Assembly: GCA_013390605.1 (NCBI GenBank)
Contig: JACAUB010000001.1
Location: 1,911,687-1,975,686 of the forward strand
DNA from: Bacteroidota bacterium
GTDB lineage: Bacteria; Bacteroidota; Bacteroidia; Bacteroidales; Cfx3-03
Length of the DNA: 64,000 nucleotides
Direction: 5' to 3'
Position numbers and translations under genes: made by a program. Positions within the stretch are counted from its first letter, which is position 1. Each line of letters opens with the position of its first letter. The notes under the pieces are model-generated. The model searched no databases and was not told the DNA's origin. It saw nothing but the letters and a program-made list of their open reading frames with translations. Positions 56,997 to 64,000 of this stretch are shown piece after piece.

Positions 56997-57418
56997 TAAT
57001 TAAAAAATTCCAAATCAGAAAAGAAAAACTTTGCTTCGATTAAAGCATTTTCGTTGCTATCTGATCCATGTACAGCATTCTGTTGTATATCGATGCCATA
57101 TAGCTTTCTAATCGTGCCATCAGCTGCTACAGCAGGATTGGTTGAGCCAATTAGGGTTCTATAATCTTCCACTGCATTTTCTTTTTCAAGAACAGCAACA
57201 ACAACTGGTCCTGAGGTTATAAAATCAATTAAGCCATCAAAAAAGGGTTTTCCTTGATGAATTCCATAGAAAGAACAGGCTTGTTCTTTCGAAAAATAGT
57301 GCATTTTTAATGCAATTATTTTGAAATTATTTTCTGTTATTTTTGTTAAAATAGGGCCTAAATAGTTCATTTTAAGAGCTAAAGGCTTAACAATTGTAAA
57401 TGTTACATTATTCTTCAT
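56993..57418 (-). CDS. ndk: Nucleoside diphosphate kinase
   Basis: Ndk moves gamma-phosphate between NTPs and NDPs by a phospho-histidine. I take ATG at 57418 (MKNNVTFTIVKPLAL), 141 residues, the usual length; a GTG eight codons upstream is less likely. Active-site motif NAVHGSDSNENA is intact. The loop before it (RKLYGIDIQQ) and MHYFSKEQACSFYGIHQGKPFF fit the Bacteroidota form. Converges on, and overlaps by 4 bp, the XRE gene. Confidence 0.96.
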   Translation of the reverse strand: MKNNVTFTIVKPLALKMNYLGPILTKITENNFKIIALKMHYFSKEQACSFYGIHQGKPFFDGLIDFITSGPVVVAVLEKENAVEDYRTLIGSTNPAVAADGTIRKLYGIDIQQNAVHGSDSNENALIEAKFFFSDLEFFNY

Positions 57419-57535
57419 AAAATCATTTAATAGTTTTAACACAGATTAACCAATTTGGTTTACGGCTGCGCGAAATTTCTTCTTAACTTTGGCTTTCAGT
57501 TTATAAATTTACGAATTATTTTAAGATAAGTTATT

Positions 57536-58573
57536 TTGAATTTTCAAATAATAACCAATATTGGGGAACAAGTACAATTAGCAAATAACATTGTAATAGT
57601 TACTCATTCAAACCCTGATGGAGATGCAATAGGTTCATCACTAGGGTTACTTCATTTTCTACAATCTTACTATCCTTTAAAAAGCATCAAAGTTGTGGTT
57701 CCTAATGAATTCCCATCTTTTCTTAAATGGTTACCTGGTGTTGATCAAATATTAATTTATGACAATTCTAAAGTTGAAGTAGCGGATTTCTTAAATAATT
57801 GCGACCTCTGTTTCTGCCTTGATTTTAATTCTTTGAAAAGGATAGATAGTTTATATCCTATACTACGTTCAGTAAATGCACCCAAAATACTGATAGATCA
57901 TCATCCACAGCCGGATAATGATTTTGAAATCGTTCTTTCGTGTATTGAGTTTTCTTCTACTAGTGAGCTAATTTATGAGGTAGTAACAAAAATAGGAGGA
58001 AAGGAGAAATTAAATATGGATATAGCTAATTGCCTTTATGTTGGAATTATGACAGATACAGGTTCATTTAGCTATGCTAGTAATCGTCCAGAACTTTATA
58101 TTGTTGTTTCAGAATTGATTAAACAAGGAATTGATGCGGAATTTATTCACCGAAAGGTTTATGATACTTATTCTGAAACCAGAATGCGCTTATTAGGGCA
58201 TTGTTTAAGTAACTGTCTAGTTCTCTTACCACATTTACATACAGCCTATATACATTTATCAAAAGAGGATCTCCAGAATTTTAACTACCAAAATGGGGAT
58301 ACCGAAGGTGTTGTGAATTATTCTTTATCAATTCAAGGAGTTGTTTTAGCTGCTCTTTTTACTGAAAAAGATGGAATGATTAGAATATCTTTGAGGTCAA
58401 AGGGTTCGTTTAATGTAAATGAATTCTCAAGAAAATATTTTAATGGGGGAGGACATAAAAATGCTGCTGGAGGAACTTTGTATTCTTCCTTGACTGAAGC
58501 CATAGCGTTTTTTGAAAATTCAGTTCTTGAAAATAGATGCTTGATTGATGAGGCCTTTTGTATATATGAATGA
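57536..58573 (+). CDS. DHH/DHHA1 phosphoesterase, NrnA-type (TTG start)
   Basis: A 345-residue DHH-family enzyme, like NrnA oligoribonuclease / pAp phosphatase or c-di-AMP/pApA phosphodiesterase. Metal motifs: THSNPDGDAIGSSLG, CLDFNSL, ILIDHHPQPDND, GIMTDTGSFSYAS. The DHHA1 end GGGHKNAAGG is intact. An in-frame TAA lies four codons before the TTG at 57536 and no ATG occurs before the first conserved motif, so TTG must be the start. Substrate among nanoRNA, pAp and pApA cannot be decided. Confidence 0.92.
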   Translation: MNFQIITNIGEQVQLANNIVIVTHSNPDGDAIGSSLGLLHFLQSYYPLKSIKVVVPNEFPSFLKWLPGVDQILIYDNSKVEVADFLNNCDLCFCLDFNSLKRIDSLYPILRSVNAPKILIDHHPQPDNDFEIVLSCIEFSSTSELIYEVVTKIGGKEKLNMDIANCLYVGIMTDTGSFSYASNRPELYIVVSELIKQGIDAEFIHRKVYDTYSETRMRLLGHCLSNCLVLLPHLHTAYIHLSKEDLQNFNYQNGDTEGVVNYSLSIQGVVLAALFTEKDGMIRISLRSKGSFNVNEFSRKYFNGGGHKNAAGGTLYSSLTEAIAFFENSVLENRCLIDEAFCIYE

Positions 58574-58670
58574 TTTATTTAATAAAACAATGTAATGATT
58601 TGACTCTATAAAACATATCGTATGTTGTGATTTGAAAATAGTATAATCACAAAAACTGAAAATGTCTAAA

Positions 58671-58684
58671 GTTACAAATGTAAC
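58671..58684. promoter_or_regulatory. Palindromic GTTACAAATGTAAC upstream of the FKBP gene
   Basis: GTTAC-AAAT-GTAAC, 81 bp before the FKBP start. It contains the same ACAAATGT octamer as the XRE upstream cluster. A second inverted repeat AACATA-TCG-TATGTT lies about 50 bp upstream. Confidence 0.4.
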
Positions 58685-58764
58685 ATCTGATATCTAATCT
58701 GAAATATTAACTAAACTAATTATAAACCAATCAAAAAAGAATTAAACAGATAAACTTTAATAAA

Positions 58765-60078
58765 ATGAAAAACAAAATTTTAAAATGTGTCATTGTCGTG
58801 GGGATTGCCATGATTGCATTTTCTTCATGTACTTCAAAGTATCCGGGATTTAAAAAGACAAAGACTGGATTGTACTACAAGTTTCATGTAGAGAATAAGG
58901 ATTCATCAAAAGCACAAAAAGATGAAATATTATCATTGCGCTTAAAATATTCTTATAAGGATTCAACAATCTTTGATAGTAAGGGAGAAATGATGATTCC
59001 TCTAAATGTATCTGAATCTAAAGGAGATATATTTGAAGGTCTTGCAATGATGCATACAGGCGATAGTGCAAGCTTTATTATTAATGCTGACTCTTTCTTT
59101 ATTAAGACAGCTAAAATGCCTCAGCGGCCTCCTTTTATTGATAGTAATAGCACATTGAAATTTGAGGTTAAGTTATTGAGTCATCGCACCAAAGAAGCCT
59201 TAGAGAAATTCTTAGCTAAAAAACGTCAGGATGCTATGGTAAAAGAACCTTCTAGAATTGAGAAATACTTAAAGGCAAAAGGAATTACAGTAACTCCGAC
59301 TACTTCAGGTCTTTATTTTATTGAAGATACAAAAGGAAAAGGAGCTAAACCTGGTCCTAAGGATTATGTAAAAGTTCATTATAGTGTTTCTACAATAGAG
59401 GGAAAGGTGTTTTATTCATCATTTAAAAATCCTGAACCACATTTAATGCAAATGGATGGACAACTTGAAACACAAGGGCTAAAAGAAGGTCTCTCGTTAA
59501 TGACCAAAGGATCAAAAGTTCGTTTAATTGTACCTTCAAAATTAGCTTTTGGACAAGGTAATAACTCTGTAGAACCATATACTCCTTTATTGTATGAAGT
59601 TCAGCTTGTAGATATAATGTCAAAAGCTCAATATGATAAAGAGCAAGATAGACTTAAGAAAAAAGCGATAACTGACGCAGAAAATGCTAAAAAACAGGAA
59701 CCTGAATTATTAAAGAAATATGTTTCTGAAAATAAAATTACTGTAGCTCCTACTGCAAGTGGTCTATATTATGTAGAATTGAAAAAAGGAACGGGTAAAG
59801 CTGCTGAAAAAGGGAAAAGAGTAAAGGTTCATTATGAAGGAAAGCTATTGAATGGAAAAGTATTTGATTCATCCAAAAAACATGGACAACCTTTTGAATT
59901 CGTTCTGGGACAAAACCAAGTTATTCCAGGTTGGGATGAAGCATTATTAAAAATGAAGGTTGGTGGAAAAGCTAAACTTATTCTTCCTTCATCATTAGGG
60001 TATGGTGCTCAGGCGATGCCTACTATTCCTGCATATTCTCCTCTTATTTTTGAAGTTGAGTTATTAGATGTGAAATAA
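58765..60078 (+). CDS. Lipoprotein with three FKBP-type peptidyl-prolyl isomerase domains
   Basis: A 437-residue lipoprotein (signal peptide, lipobox FSSC at about 20-23), so attached to the envelope and folding proteins in the periplasm. Three FKBP-like domains in a row: about 28-148, 170-290 and 320-437. The third is canonical (VKVHYEGKLLNGKVFDSSKK, QVIPGWDEALLKMKVGGKAKL, LGYGAQAMPTIPAYSPLIFEVE). The first lacks much of the aromatic pocket, and the second is intermediate (QGLKEGLSLMTKGSKVRLIVPS). The first two may act in binding. It is convergent with the kinase pair across a strong terminator. Confidence 0.9.
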   Translation: MKNKILKCVIVVGIAMIAFSSCTSKYPGFKKTKTGLYYKFHVENKDSSKAQKDEILSLRLKYSYKDSTIFDSKGEMMIPLNVSESKGDIFEGLAMMHTGDSASFIINADSFFIKTAKMPQRPPFIDSNSTLKFEVKLLSHRTKEALEKFLAKKRQDAMVKEPSRIEKYLKAKGITVTPTTSGLYFIEDTKGKGAKPGPKDYVKVHYSVSTIEGKVFYSSFKNPEPHLMQMDGQLETQGLKEGLSLMTKGSKVRLIVPSKLAFGQGNNSVEPYTPLLYEVQLVDIMSKAQYDKEQDRLKKKAITDAENAKKQEPELLKKYVSENKITVAPTASGLYYVELKKGTGKAAEKGKRVKVHYEGKLLNGKVFDSSKKHGQPFEFVLGQNQVIPGWDEALLKMKVGGKAKLILPSSLGYGAQAMPTIPAYSPLIFEVELLDVK

Positions 60079-60083
60079 GCTAT

Positions 60084-60140
60084 TATCTAAAAAAAACGGC
60101 CCCCTTTTACTAAGAAGGGGGCCGTTTTTTTTTTTAGATA
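60084..60140. terminator. Bidirectional terminator between FKBP and kinase genes
   Basis: Arms CGGCCCCCTT (60097-60106) and AAGGGGGCCG (60115-60124), flanked by an A run on the left and an 11-T run on the right plus TATCTA/TAGATA outer pairing. Works for both convergent genes. Confidence 0.9.
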
Positions 60141-60148
60141 AATTTCGT

Positions 60149-61423
60149 TTATTTAATATTTAACCTATTTATCATGGCAATGAGTTCATTTGGTTTAAAT
60201 GGTTTTGCTAGAAATTCATCCATTCCTGCGTTTATACATTGCTCTTTATCTTTTTCCATGGCAAATGCTGTAACTGCCATAATTTTAGTTCGTGGGCTAT
60301 TTCTGTTTTTTTCAATCTCTCGTATTTTTAAAGTCGATTTTATTCCATCCATTATTGGCATTTGAATATCCATCAAAATTAAATCATAACTATTAGATTC
60401 AAATTTTTCGACAGCAATTTTACCGTTCTCAGCTAAGTCAATAGTATGCCCGGCTTTCTGCAGTGTAGCAATAGCTACTTTTTGATTGAGTATATTATCT
60501 TCAACGAGTAATATATGCAAAGATGATTCTGATTGAGATAATTTGTAGTCTTCTTTTATAACAATATTAGATTGAGCCAATCTTAATGGTAAACTAAACC
60601 ATGATAAAATTCCATTAAAATCAGTGAGATTTTCAAACCCAAATTCTCCATTCATTTGCTTAATTAAGTTATATGCGATAGAAATACCAAGTCCGGGATT
60701 AATTTGTTCCTTTCCAATTATTGAATAGTTTGGTCCTTCATTAAGAATAGAATCACGTAATTCCTTAGAAAGACCTACTCCTGAATCATTTATTTTAAAA
60801 ATAACATTGACTGACTGTTGATTTACTTGTTTACATTCAACCGAACATGAAATAAATCCAACCTGAGTAAACTTTATACTATTATTAATTATATATAGTA
60901 GAATTTGTTTAATTCTTTCTACATCACCCATCACCATTTCACAAGGTGACGGATTTGCTGTAAATATAAAATCTAAACCTTTCGCTTTCGCTTTGGGTAG
61001 AATAATTTCTTGAATTGAATACGCCAACTCATTTACGTTGAATATATTATAGTTTAATGTTAGTTGACCTGTTTCTATTTTGGAATAATCAAGAATGTCA
61101 TTAATGATATTAAGTAAATTATCACTAGAATTCGCTATAATCTCTATATATTCTTTTTGCTCAGGAGAAAGCTTTGTATTTCTAAGCACATCAATCATTC
61201 CAATAATTCCATTCATTGGAACTCGAATATCGTAACTCATATTTGCTAGAAGATTCGATAGATTGTTCTTTGCAGATGCAGATTCTTTTTGAAGTCTTTG
61301 AAACTCATCTTCCATTTCAATCCGATATGATGTTAAGAATTCTTCCAGGTATTTAATTCGGTTGGATAATTCTTCATTTTCAACAATTAATTCCACAGGA
61401 GATTTATCGTTTTGGTTTGACAT
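60149..61423 (-). CDS. Hybrid sensor pseudo-kinase with receiver domain (HisKA His replaced by Tyr)
   Basis: A 424-residue cytoplasmic hybrid kinase-like protein: N-terminal coiled coil (about 10-55), HisKA-like dimerisation domain, HATPase (about 160-285), receiver (about 300-422). In HisKA the motif that normally reads SHEIRTP is SYDIRVP, with Tyr64 (TAC) at the phospho-accepting position. The HATPase keeps the N box (IINNSIKF) and DSGVGL, but the last glycine box is altered (NPGLGIS). The receiver is intact with Asp352 (LILMDIQMPIMDG). It follows the intact kinase gene by 11 bp, so it is probably a partner or acceptor. Loss of autophosphorylation is inference. Confidence 0.85.
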   Translation of the reverse strand: MSNQNDKSPVELIVENEELSNRIKYLEEFLTSYRIEMEDEFQRLQKESASAKNNLSNLLANMSYDIRVPMNGIIGMIDVLRNTKLSPEQKEYIEIIANSSDNLLNIINDILDYSKIETGQLTLNYNIFNVNELAYSIQEIILPKAKAKGLDFIFTANPSPCEMVMGDVERIKQILLYIINNSIKFTQVGFISCSVECKQVNQQSVNVIFKINDSGVGLSKELRDSILNEGPNYSIIGKEQINPGLGISIAYNLIKQMNGEFGFENLTDFNGILSWFSLPLRLAQSNIVIKEDYKLSQSESSLHILLVEDNILNQKVAIATLQKAGHTIDLAENGKIAVEKFESNSYDLILMDIQMPIMDGIKSTLKIREIEKNRNSPRTKIMAVTAFAMEKDKEQCINAGMDEFLAKPFKPNELIAMINRLNIK

Positions 61424-61434
61424 AGCATATTAAA

Positions 61435-63042
61435 TTAATATTTTTTAAATTTTCTCAGATTATTGTTAATAATAGAAATTAGACGATTTTGATTTAGCGG
61501 TTTGGATATATAATCATCAAACCCAGATTCAAGTAAACGTTCTTTATCGCCAGTCATTGCATAAGCTGTTTGAGCGACAAAAGGAATATTCAAATAATTT
61601 TTATATTTTTCTTTAACGACTTTCATTAATTCAACACCATCCCATGGGACTGGTAAATTAATATCAAATAACATTATATCAAAAGTATCACCATCCTTGT
61701 ATCGTTTTTCTATTATTTTCAAAGTTTCATCTCCATCTACTGCCATTGTTATTTTATATTTGCCTTGAAGCATACTTTTTAATACCAGTCTATTCATTCT
61801 ATCATCTTCAACAATGAAAATATGTATATCCCTTGTTTGGTTAGCATTTTCTGAAATTGAACTACTTTCTACCTTATCCTTTAACGGTTTTAATGAAACA
61901 GTTGATAATTCAGCTGGTAAATAGACTGTTATTGTCGTTCCAATTCCTTTTATGGAGTCAACAATAATTTCCCCATTCATTAAATTTATTAATCTATGAG
62001 CTAATGGTAGGCCTAAACCTGCACCCTGATAAGCTCTTGAATATCCAAGGCTTTCTTGCCTAAAAGCTTGAAAAATATTTGGTAAATAAGCTGAATCAAT
62101 TCCTATACCTGTATCTTTTATCCGTATAAAAACTCTTTTAGATTCAACATCAAATCCACTTGATATATTGACAAATCCTCTTTCAGTATATTTTATTGCA
62201 TTATCAATGATATCAGTAAGGACTCTTGATGATATTCGTTCATCGGCTATTGCAGGAGGTGTGTCAAGTGTTTGTATGTTTAGTCTTAATCCTTTTTCAT
62301 TCGCTTTAAAACTATAAAGTTCTGATACTTGAGTTATTATGTGTGAAATATTGCAAGGTTCTATTTTAACTTCTAAATCGTTTGCTTCAATTCTACTTAT
62401 ATCAATTATATTGTTTAGTAAATGAAGTAACCTTTCTCCAGATTGTTGTATTCCTGTAGCATACTCAAATAAATCCTGGTTTTCCATTCTTGATAATTCT
62501 GCTTCTAAAAGGGATGAAAAACCAATGATCCCATTAAGAGGAGTTCGTATTTCATGGCTCATATTTGAAAGAAAAGCATTTTTTAAAAAATTAGCTTCTT
62601 CTTCTCTTTTTAATGCAATTTTAAGTTCATTATCAATAGTTTGGCGTTCAATTAATTTTTGTTCTAATTCTAATGTCTTTTCTTTTATCTTTTCATCAAC
62701 ACTAATAGATAATTCGATAACCTTTTCTGATAATATTTTTATTTCATCATCTCTTGTTCTAATCTTTTCAAGATACTGTCTTTTAGCTTTTTTAAATCTC
62801 AGATATAGAAGTATCGCTATTAATAGTAAAAAAGAAGAGAGGGAATACAATAAACTGAGCGGTGCAAAAAAATGACTACTTTTCTGAATATCAGCATTAC
62901 TTGCAAATAACTCATTGATTGATATCCCTAGTAGAAATATTAAACCCATACATATTCTCGTGAAGAAGATTATGTGTCTAGAAATTTCATTTAGTTTTTT
63001 CAAAATAGAATTTTGCATAGTAATAATTTTAGAAATAACCAT
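61435..63042 (-). CDS. Membrane hybrid histidine kinase with receiver domain
   Basis: A 535-residue hybrid kinase. Two membrane helices (about 24-44 and 60-82) with a short periplasmic loop, then a coiled coil (about 85-150). HisKA has His163 (NMSHEIRTPLNGIIGF), the HATPase shows DNAIKYT, DTGIGID and GAGLGLPLAH, and the C-terminal receiver has its Asp in MLFDINLPVPWDG. It has no large sensor domain, so input may be through the membrane or a partner. It is upstream of the pseudo-kinase in a two-gene operon. No output domain is present, so phosphate would have to leave through an Hpt protein. Confidence 0.9.
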   Translation of the reverse strand: MVISKIITMQNSILKKLNEISRHIIFFTRICMGLIFLLGISINELFASNADIQKSSHFFAPLSLLYSLSSFLLLIAILLYLRFKKAKRQYLEKIRTRDDEIKILSEKVIELSISVDEKIKEKTLELEQKLIERQTIDNELKIALKREEEANFLKNAFLSNMSHEIRTPLNGIIGFSSLLEAELSRMENQDLFEYATGIQQSGERLLHLLNNIIDISRIEANDLEVKIEPCNISHIITQVSELYSFKANEKGLRLNIQTLDTPPAIADERISSRVLTDIIDNAIKYTERGFVNISSGFDVESKRVFIRIKDTGIGIDSAYLPNIFQAFRQESLGYSRAYQGAGLGLPLAHRLINLMNGEIIVDSIKGIGTTITVYLPAELSTVSLKPLKDKVESSSISENANQTRDIHIFIVEDDRMNRLVLKSMLQGKYKITMAVDGDETLKIIEKRYKDGDTFDIMLFDINLPVPWDGVELMKVVKEKYKNYLNIPFVAQTAYAMTGDKERLLESGFDDYISKPLNQNRLISIINNNLRKFKKY

Positions 63043-63090
63043 TTTTAGTAAAATATAAAATTCATTTAATCAGCTGATAAGTAGATTATG

Positions 63091-63903
63091 TTACTTTGTT
63101 ATAATAAATACTTTCTCTTCATTATTTAATGCGAATTTAGAAATTTGGTTTCCGTTTAACAAATCTGATGCTCTCCATTCTTTAACTTTAAATCCATTTG
63201 ATCTTAGTCTATCAGGGTAATCTAATCCATATAGTCTCATATGATCACTTTGTCCATAAATGCTTCTTCTTTTTTGCGAAGACATTTTTTGATATTCTAT
63301 CGTTTTTTCATTCTCACATGCAATAGGAACTTGTAAAATAGCCCACCCTTCATCTTTTAGCACTCTTTTTATCTCCTGTAATGCTTTTTGATCTTCTTTT
63401 ATGTGTTCTAATACATGATTACAAATGATAATGTCAAAATATTCATCAGGAAATTTTAGATTTGTTAAATCAAGACTAAATGTTGTTTTGTCATAATAAA
63501 ATCCCTGATATCGTTCCTCAAATTTATCTCCAGAGTAATAGTTTATATTTTGAAATGTTGTTAAGTAATCTTTTATTGAGTGTTCTGGAGAAACATGAAG
63601 CAATGTAACCTCTTTATTTGGAAGTTCTTTTCTTGTTGTTAAATAAAAATAGATTAAACGATCTCTATCAGTCGATAAACAAGAAGGACATAGCATGTTT
63701 TTCCGCCGACCACCACCAATTATCTTATGGTCTTTGAAAAAGGAACGTGATTCACCTCCGTCTTTTAATTTTCTGAATTGCTTTTTGCAAAGAGGGCATT
63801 CAAAATCATTTCCACTATAAAGAAAGGTTTCAATTGTACATTTTGTCTTTCTTATAAATTGAATAAAACTATATGGAATTAGCTTTCTTAAATATTTTTT
63901 CAT
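63091..63903 (-). CDS. SAM-dependent methyltransferase with N-terminal zinc-ribbon
   Basis: A 270-residue class-I methyltransferase. The N-terminus has a four-cysteine zinc-ribbon-like segment (FECPLCKKQF ... MLCPSCLSTDRDR, about 35-82). The methyltransferase core follows: VTLLHVSPEHSIKDYL (motif I region), YFDIIICNHVLEHIKEDQKA (motif IV region) and EIKRVLKDEGWAILQVP. This layout is frequent among glycan or lipid/surface-polymer-linked methyltransferases, but the substrate cannot be inferred; the neighbour upstream is outside the window. Confidence 0.8.
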   Translation of the reverse strand: MKKYLRKLIPYSFIQFIRKTKCTIETFLYSGNDFECPLCKKQFRKLKDGGESRSFFKDHKIIGGGRRKNMLCPSCLSTDRDRLIYFYLTTRKELPNKEVTLLHVSPEHSIKDYLTTFQNINYYSGDKFEERYQGFYYDKTTFSLDLTNLKFPDEYFDIIICNHVLEHIKEDQKALQEIKRVLKDEGWAILQVPIACENEKTIEYQKMSSQKRRSIYGQSDHMRLYGLDYPDRLRSNGFKVKEWRASDLLNGNQISKFALNNEEKVFIITK

Positions 63904-64000
63904 ATTCTTTTATCTCTTTTAGTAAATATTTATATAATATTACTTAGGCTTAAACTAATGATATTTTACTTAATAGTTAATTAAATTTAGTTATATTGTT

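Noticed and set aside
60149..61423. Pseudo-kinase as a sequencing error or pseudogene
   Set aside because: The frame is intact over 424 codons, the receiver is perfect, and the change is a clean TAC codon with neighbouring substitutions (SYDIRVP) rather than one isolated base.
1..64000. tRNA genes, rRNA, CRISPR arrays, insertion sequences, prophage
   Set aside because: No T-loop-like tRNA patterns, regular repeats, transposase or integrase sequences were found on reading both strands; this is by eye, not a covariance-model scan.

Overview
The window looks like chromosomal sequence from a low-GC member of the Bacteroidota. The evidence is a SusC/TonB-receptor-like barrel, a one-protein hybrid two-component regulator (HTCS), GH51/GH43 arabinan-type enzymes, the -7 promoter box TAnnTTTG in front of many genes, and an almost complete lack of Shine-Dalgarno sequences. 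A Bacteroidales/Marinilabiliales-type gut or environmental polysaccharide degrader is my best guess, but genus cannot be read from this. No rRNA, tRNA, CRISPR array, transposase or prophage was recognised.

Layout. 1-9.0 kb is a fragment of an arabinose-polysaccharide locus: the C-terminus of a GH43-like enzyme, an HTCS regulator, a DUF3078 protein and a secreted GH51 arabinofuranosidase. 9.0-15.3 kb holds a CDF-like metal transporter, tsaD and tamB. After an 816-bp gap come a RecB/AddA-like helicase-nuclease, mnmH(selU) and selD (16.1-21.4 kb). The last two make 2-selenouridine in tRNA. pbpC follows. 24.2-33.3 kb is a glycogen/alpha-glucan island: debranching enzyme, GT4 glycosyltransferase, GH57 hydrolase, and a 1417-residue protein that joins a glycogen synthase to a glucan phosphorylase. 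33.3-38.0 kb has fabG and an etfB-etfA-acyl-CoA dehydrogenase operon. 38.3-42.4 kb has OsmC, a NUDIX hydrolase, clpS and a Rel/SpoT enzyme with a damaged hydrolase motif. 43-50.6 kb has a large outer-membrane barrel, a LexA-like S24 regulator behind a perfect 19-bp inverted repeat, an ECF sigma factor with a small companion ORF, nth, bcp and recA. 50.7-55.8 kb (minus strand) runs trmD, rplS, a BamA-like barrel, DUF5063, an M50-like protease and an orphan Hpt protein. 56.5-64 kb has an XRE regulator, ndk, an NrnA-type phosphoesterase, a three-domain FKBP lipoprotein, two adjacent hybrid histidine kinases (one lacking its phospho-accepting histidine) and a zinc-ribbon methyltransferase.

How the genes work together. 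Most of the window is housekeeping with clear functional clusters: glucan storage, beta-oxidation electron transfer, tRNA modification (tsaD, mnmH, trmD), DNA repair (helicase-nuclease, nth, recA) and envelope biogenesis. The least explained material is non-coding: several hairpin clusters and operator-like repeats, and a hairpin that covers the start codon of a small ORF. Among the proteins, the oddest are the pseudo-kinase beside an intact kinase, the synthase-phosphorylase fusion and the degenerate Rel hydrolase.
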